From DAIUCA01 sp964613675 (GTDB taxonomy: Bacteria; Pseudomonadota; Gammaproteobacteria; Competibacterales; Competibacteraceae): DNA of 16,583 nucleotides. The stretch covers positions 1 to 16,583 of the forward strand of contig CAZTIH010000050.1 of NCBI GenBank assembly GCA_964613675.1, in the 5' to 3' direction. Under the pieces are notes generated by a model. That model saw nothing but the letters and a program-made list of their open reading frames with translations. It ran no database searches and was not told the origin of the DNA. Below, piece after piece: positions 14,606 through 16,583 of the stretch; the first letter of the stretch is position 1; each line of letters starts with the position of its first letter. Position numbers and translations under genes: made by a program.

Positions 14606-15543
14606 CGGTCGATAGATTTAACCGCAAGCCGTTGTAATTCGATGCCGCGCAGAACGGTGAGTGGGATGGCCGTCCCTGCATCGCCGAGTTTCCAGATTTC
14701 TCGGTAGAAGTTTGCGAGATCGGAGACTTCACGATCTGCCACTTGCAGAATCACATCGCCTTCTTGCATACCAGCAAGTTCTGCAGGGCCACCTTCTGCA
14801 ACGCGATTCACAAATAACTTGCCGCGGATTTCATTGGCGTAAATCCCGAGCCAAGGTTTAGCGACCGCGCTACGACCAACTTGGAGTAGAGGCGTGAGTT
14901 GTTCCTTTAAGGCATTGATTGGAATGAACATATTGCCAGGAAGTGGAGAACCATCTCCCATGGCGTCGCCGATGCGCAGGGAGCCCACTCCCAATAGTTG
15001 TCCCTGGGCGTTAATTAGCGCAGCGCCGCCAAAATTTGGGTGAGGCGGTGAAGTAAAAATGCCATTTTCCAATAAATATTCCCATGAGCCTGCAAATGGG
15101 CGCCGAGAAACCACTCTGACAGAAATTCCTTGGAGGGGATAAGCTAAGGCAAGCAATGGCTCAGGATGCGTTAAATTGTCGCTATCGCCTAAGGGTAAGT
15201 AGGGAATGTTTTGTTGAATAACGGGTTGGACTAGCCCAAAACCGGAGTGGTGGTCGTAAGCAATGGTTCGTGCGGGGATTTCGCGCTCATTTTCCAAGAT
15301 GACGGTGACTTGGCTGGCTTCGAGAATTAAATAACCGATAGTGACAATCAGACCTGATTCACTAATGACGACACCCGAACCTTGCCGACTCGTACCGAGC
15401 GTTCGGGCTGTCCGTGCGGTTTCGGGCACTTGAGCACGAATGCCGACAATCGCTTTAAGGAGCGGTTCGGGCTGGGGTTGAGGGTCGTAGGCGTGGGCAC
15501 TGAAAAGAGCGAATACTAGTAGTGTGAAGATGAGACTATTCAT
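14572..15543 (-). CDS. HtrA/DegQ-like PDZ protein, predicted inactive protease
   Basis: A 323-residue exported protein: signal peptide to about residue 18 (ending SAHA), a trypsin-like domain (about 25-220) and a C-terminal PDZ domain (about 230-300, with WLGIYANEIRG, GPAELAGMQEGDVIL). The fold is recognisable from GSGVVISESGLIVT, the block LLALAYPLQG, NFGGAALINAQGQLLGVG and MFIPINAL. All three triad positions differ from the family: the His (usual TNxHV) aligns with Tyr71 in TIGYLI, the Asp (usual D-x-x-x-D-L-A) with Gly101 in DHHSGFGLV, and the Ser (usual GNSGG) with Phe171 in PNFGG. It should bind peptides but not cut them by the usual mechanism. ATG 15543 is chosen because it starts the signal peptide. 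It could act as a chaperone or a regulator of an active DegQ elsewhere. Confidence 0.85.
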   Translation of the reverse strand: MNSLIFTLLVFALFSAHAYDPQPQPEPLLKAIVGIRAQVPETARTARTLGTSRQGSGVVISESGLIVTIGYLILEASQVTVILENEREIPARTIAYDHHSGFGLVQPVIQQNIPYLPLGDSDNLTHPEPLLALAYPLQGISVRVVSRRPFAGSWEYLLENGIFTSPPHPNFGGAALINAQGQLLGVGSLRIGDAMGDGSPLPGNMFIPINALKEQLTPLLQVGRSAVAKPWLGIYANEIRGKLFVNRVAEGGPAELAGMQEGDVILQVADREVSDLANFYREIWKLGDAGTAIPLTVLRGIELQRLAVKSIDRHEWLRLNPSF

Positions 15544-15658
15544 CGGTATCTCATTGTTGGGGTTAGATTTTCTGTGACCCGCGAAAACGAAATGCAGTTG
15601 CACAGCAACAAATGAATAGACACGCTAGAGGGGATAAGTTAGAGTTCGCGCCCCTTTA

Positions 15659-15745
15659 GGAGAGGTGCCAGAGTGGTCGAATGGGTCGGTCTCGAAAACC
15701 GAAGTACCCATCTGGGTACCGAGGGTTCGAATCCCTCCCTCTCCG
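15659..15745 (+). tRNA. tRNA-Ser (anticodon CGA)
   Basis: The 87-nt sequence folds as a class II tRNA. The acceptor stem is GGAGAGG (15659-15665) with CCTCTCC (15738-15744), and discriminator G is at 15745. The anticodon stem is TCGGT/ACCGA with loop CTCGAAA and anticodon CGA (15693-15695), reading UCG. A long variable arm GTACCCA/TGGGTAC (15704-15719) is typical of tRNA-Ser. The T-arm is GAGGG, TTCGAAT, CCCTC. The 3' CCA is not encoded (GTAA follows), so Cca must add it. Confidence 0.95.
15721..15745 (+). other. Probable attachment site in the tRNA-Ser 3' end
   Basis: The T-arm and 3' acceptor half of the tRNA directly precede an integrase gene, and tyrosine recombinases of this layout commonly use a tRNA 3' end as att core. 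The matching repeat at the far end of the element would lie beyond 16583 and is not visible, so the exact core is unknown. Confidence 0.4.
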
Positions 15746-15752
15746 TAAACCC

Positions 15753-16583
15753 TTGAAGACGCTAGGCGGGAACGCCCTCAAGCGGCCAAGTACACCAAGC
15801 GCACGCCCCACAGGTACATTTTTGCAGGCACGCACCAACGGGCTGTTTTTCCGTTTGAGATTGACGAATGAACAAGCTGCAATTATCGGTAAGCGAGAAA
15901 TTGTCAGGAAACTTCCAGATGACTTGCCATTACGCAAGGCGCGTTTGCTGTGCCAAGCCTTGGCATTCCAAGTGCGCCGCGTCATGACGGACTCAACCCG
16001 TGAGAAATGGCTTGAAGAGATCCGCGACGCGATAGGCGATGCCTTGGGGCGTGAACAGCCTTCACACAAGTCGTGTTTTGTTGCACAACGAGAAATCGTG
16101 AATGAAGTTCTCAAGTGTGAACCACCCAACCCCGTTGCGGTTGAGGAGTTAGCCCAGAGCGTGCCCAGCGCGGACACCAACTCGAAACAGTGCGTGGAGG
16201 ACTTGGCTTACGGGCGGATTTTTCGACTGTTCCTACAAGCTCAACGGGCAATGCCTGAAACCTATGGCGCGTTGAAAGCTGCCCAGCCTGACGCTGTTGG
16301 GTTCTATCAAGAAGATGAGAATCGCCATTTCGACACGGTTGATCCGCGATTCCATTGCCTCCCACCTGAGAAGTTCGCGCCGTTTCGTGGCGTCGCTCGG
16401 CGGGGGCAGGGTTCCACGATTCATGAACCCACGATTCATGAATTGGTTAAGAAATACCACTTAGAGGATGAGCGCAAAGATTCTGAGACCGCGACCAAAG
16501 AGGCGCTGTGGTATCGCCTGTTTCTTGAACGGTTCCCCAACATCCCCGTTGAACAGCTTGATGTACCGCACATTCGTGCCTTT
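15753..16583 (+). CDS. Tyrosine-recombinase integrase, 5' part (runs off the window)
   Basis: A frame with no stop runs to the right edge; it is easy to miss because no stop codon is in the window. The N-terminal part has RPTGTFLQARTNGLFFRLRL followed by IIGKREIVRKLPDDLPLRKARL, the pattern of the short N-terminal domain (DUF6538-like) of phage and island integrases. A long middle follows, then from about 16430 a SAM-like core-binding start (TIHELVKKYHLEDERK to PVEQLDVPHIRAF). The catalytic Arg-His-Arg-Tyr domain lies outside. The start is uncertain: TTG 15753 is the only ordinary start between the tRNA and the RPTG motif, TTG 15822 is shorter with an AGGT nearby, and an in-frame ATG at 15681 is inside the tRNA. 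The gene reads away from the tRNA, as in P4-like islands. A 15-bp tandem repeat is present within it. Confidence 0.82.
   Translation, partial: MKTLGGNALKRPSTPSARPTGTFLQARTNGLFFRLRLTNEQAAIIGKREIVRKLPDDLPLRKARLLCQALAFQVRRVMTDSTREKWLEEIRDAIGDALGREQPSHKSCFVAQREIVNEVLKCEPPNPVAVEELAQSVPSADTNSKQCVEDLAYGRIFRLFLQAQRAMPETYGALKAAQPDAVGFYQEDENRHFDTVDPRFHCLPPEKFAPFRGVARRGQGSTIHEPTIHELVKKYHLEDERKDSETATKEALWYRLFLERFPNIPVEQLDVPHIRAF
16414..16443 (+). repeat. In-frame 15-bp tandem duplication in the integrase gene
   Basis: CCACGATTCATGAA occurs at 16414-16427 and again at 16429-16442, a period of 15 nt differing only in the last base of each unit. It encodes TIHEP then TIHEL at the start of the core-binding domain. 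The near identity suggests a recent duplication or tolerated expansion of a linker. Confidence 0.85.

Noticed and set aside
15681..15752. In-frame ATG inside the tRNA as integrase start
   Set aside because: The residues would be translated tRNA; unlikely as a true start although the frame is open.
15656..16180. 174-residue antisense ORF across the tRNA and integrase start
   Set aside because: Its C-terminal end is the reverse translation of tRNA-Ser, a common artefact, and the opposite strand encodes a recognisable integrase.
1..16583. CRISPR array, insertion sequence, rRNA
   Set aside because: No regularly spaced repeats, transposase motifs or rRNA segments were found on reading.

Overview
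The window looks like chromosome of a proteobacterium, most likely a gammaproteobacterium. The main reason is the syntenic block miaB-ybeZ(phoH)-ybeY-corC(ybeX)-lnt, which is typical of beta- and gammaproteobacteria. A monofunctional-looking cca, a ZnuABC metal importer and Lnt-dependent lipoprotein biology agree with a Gram-negative cell. Base composition is near balanced by eye. Genes are tightly packed, with many 1-26 nt overlaps, TTG/GTG starts and few strong ribosome binding sites. I cannot assign a genus.

Left region (1-3616, + strand): a compact operon of a membrane-anchored SPFH/band-7 protein, a branched-chain-amino-acid-type periplasmic binding protein, a 55-residue two-helix membrane protein missed by length cut-offs, and a second periplasmic binding protein of the ABC_sub_bind type. 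No permease or ATPase is present. Two long homopolymer tracts (G10 at the first junction, C9 inside the last gene) sit where one-base slippage would fuse or truncate products. This is the least ordinary part of the window and the best candidate for an undescribed sensing or membrane-organising system.

Middle region (3591-9263, - strand): reading right to left, cca, then a 31-codon hydrophobic ORF, znuC, znuB and znuA (a zinc/manganese ABC importer), then an outer-membrane-type lipoprotein translationally coupled to a type II thioesterase. A 23-bp imperfect palindrome lies at the 3' end of cca, upstream of the znu genes; it is a candidate Zur-type operator.

Right-centre (9353-14605, + strand): the conserved miaB-ybeZ-ybeY-corC-lnt operon (tRNA thiomethylation, PhoH-like ATPase, rRNA/ribosome-maturation RNase, CBS-domain protein, lipoprotein N-acylation). 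It runs divergently from cca and converges, with a 34-nt overlap, on an HtrA-like protein (14572-15543, - strand) whose three catalytic positions all appear substituted.

Right edge (15659-16583, + strand): a tRNA-Ser(CGA) gene without an encoded CCA end, followed within a few bases by the open 5' part of a tyrosine-recombinase integrase that runs off the window. This is the classic left boundary of an integrated element, so the sequence beyond 16583 is probably a genomic island or prophage. No CRISPR array, rRNA or insertion sequence was seen, and no gene-free stretch exceeds about 120 bases.
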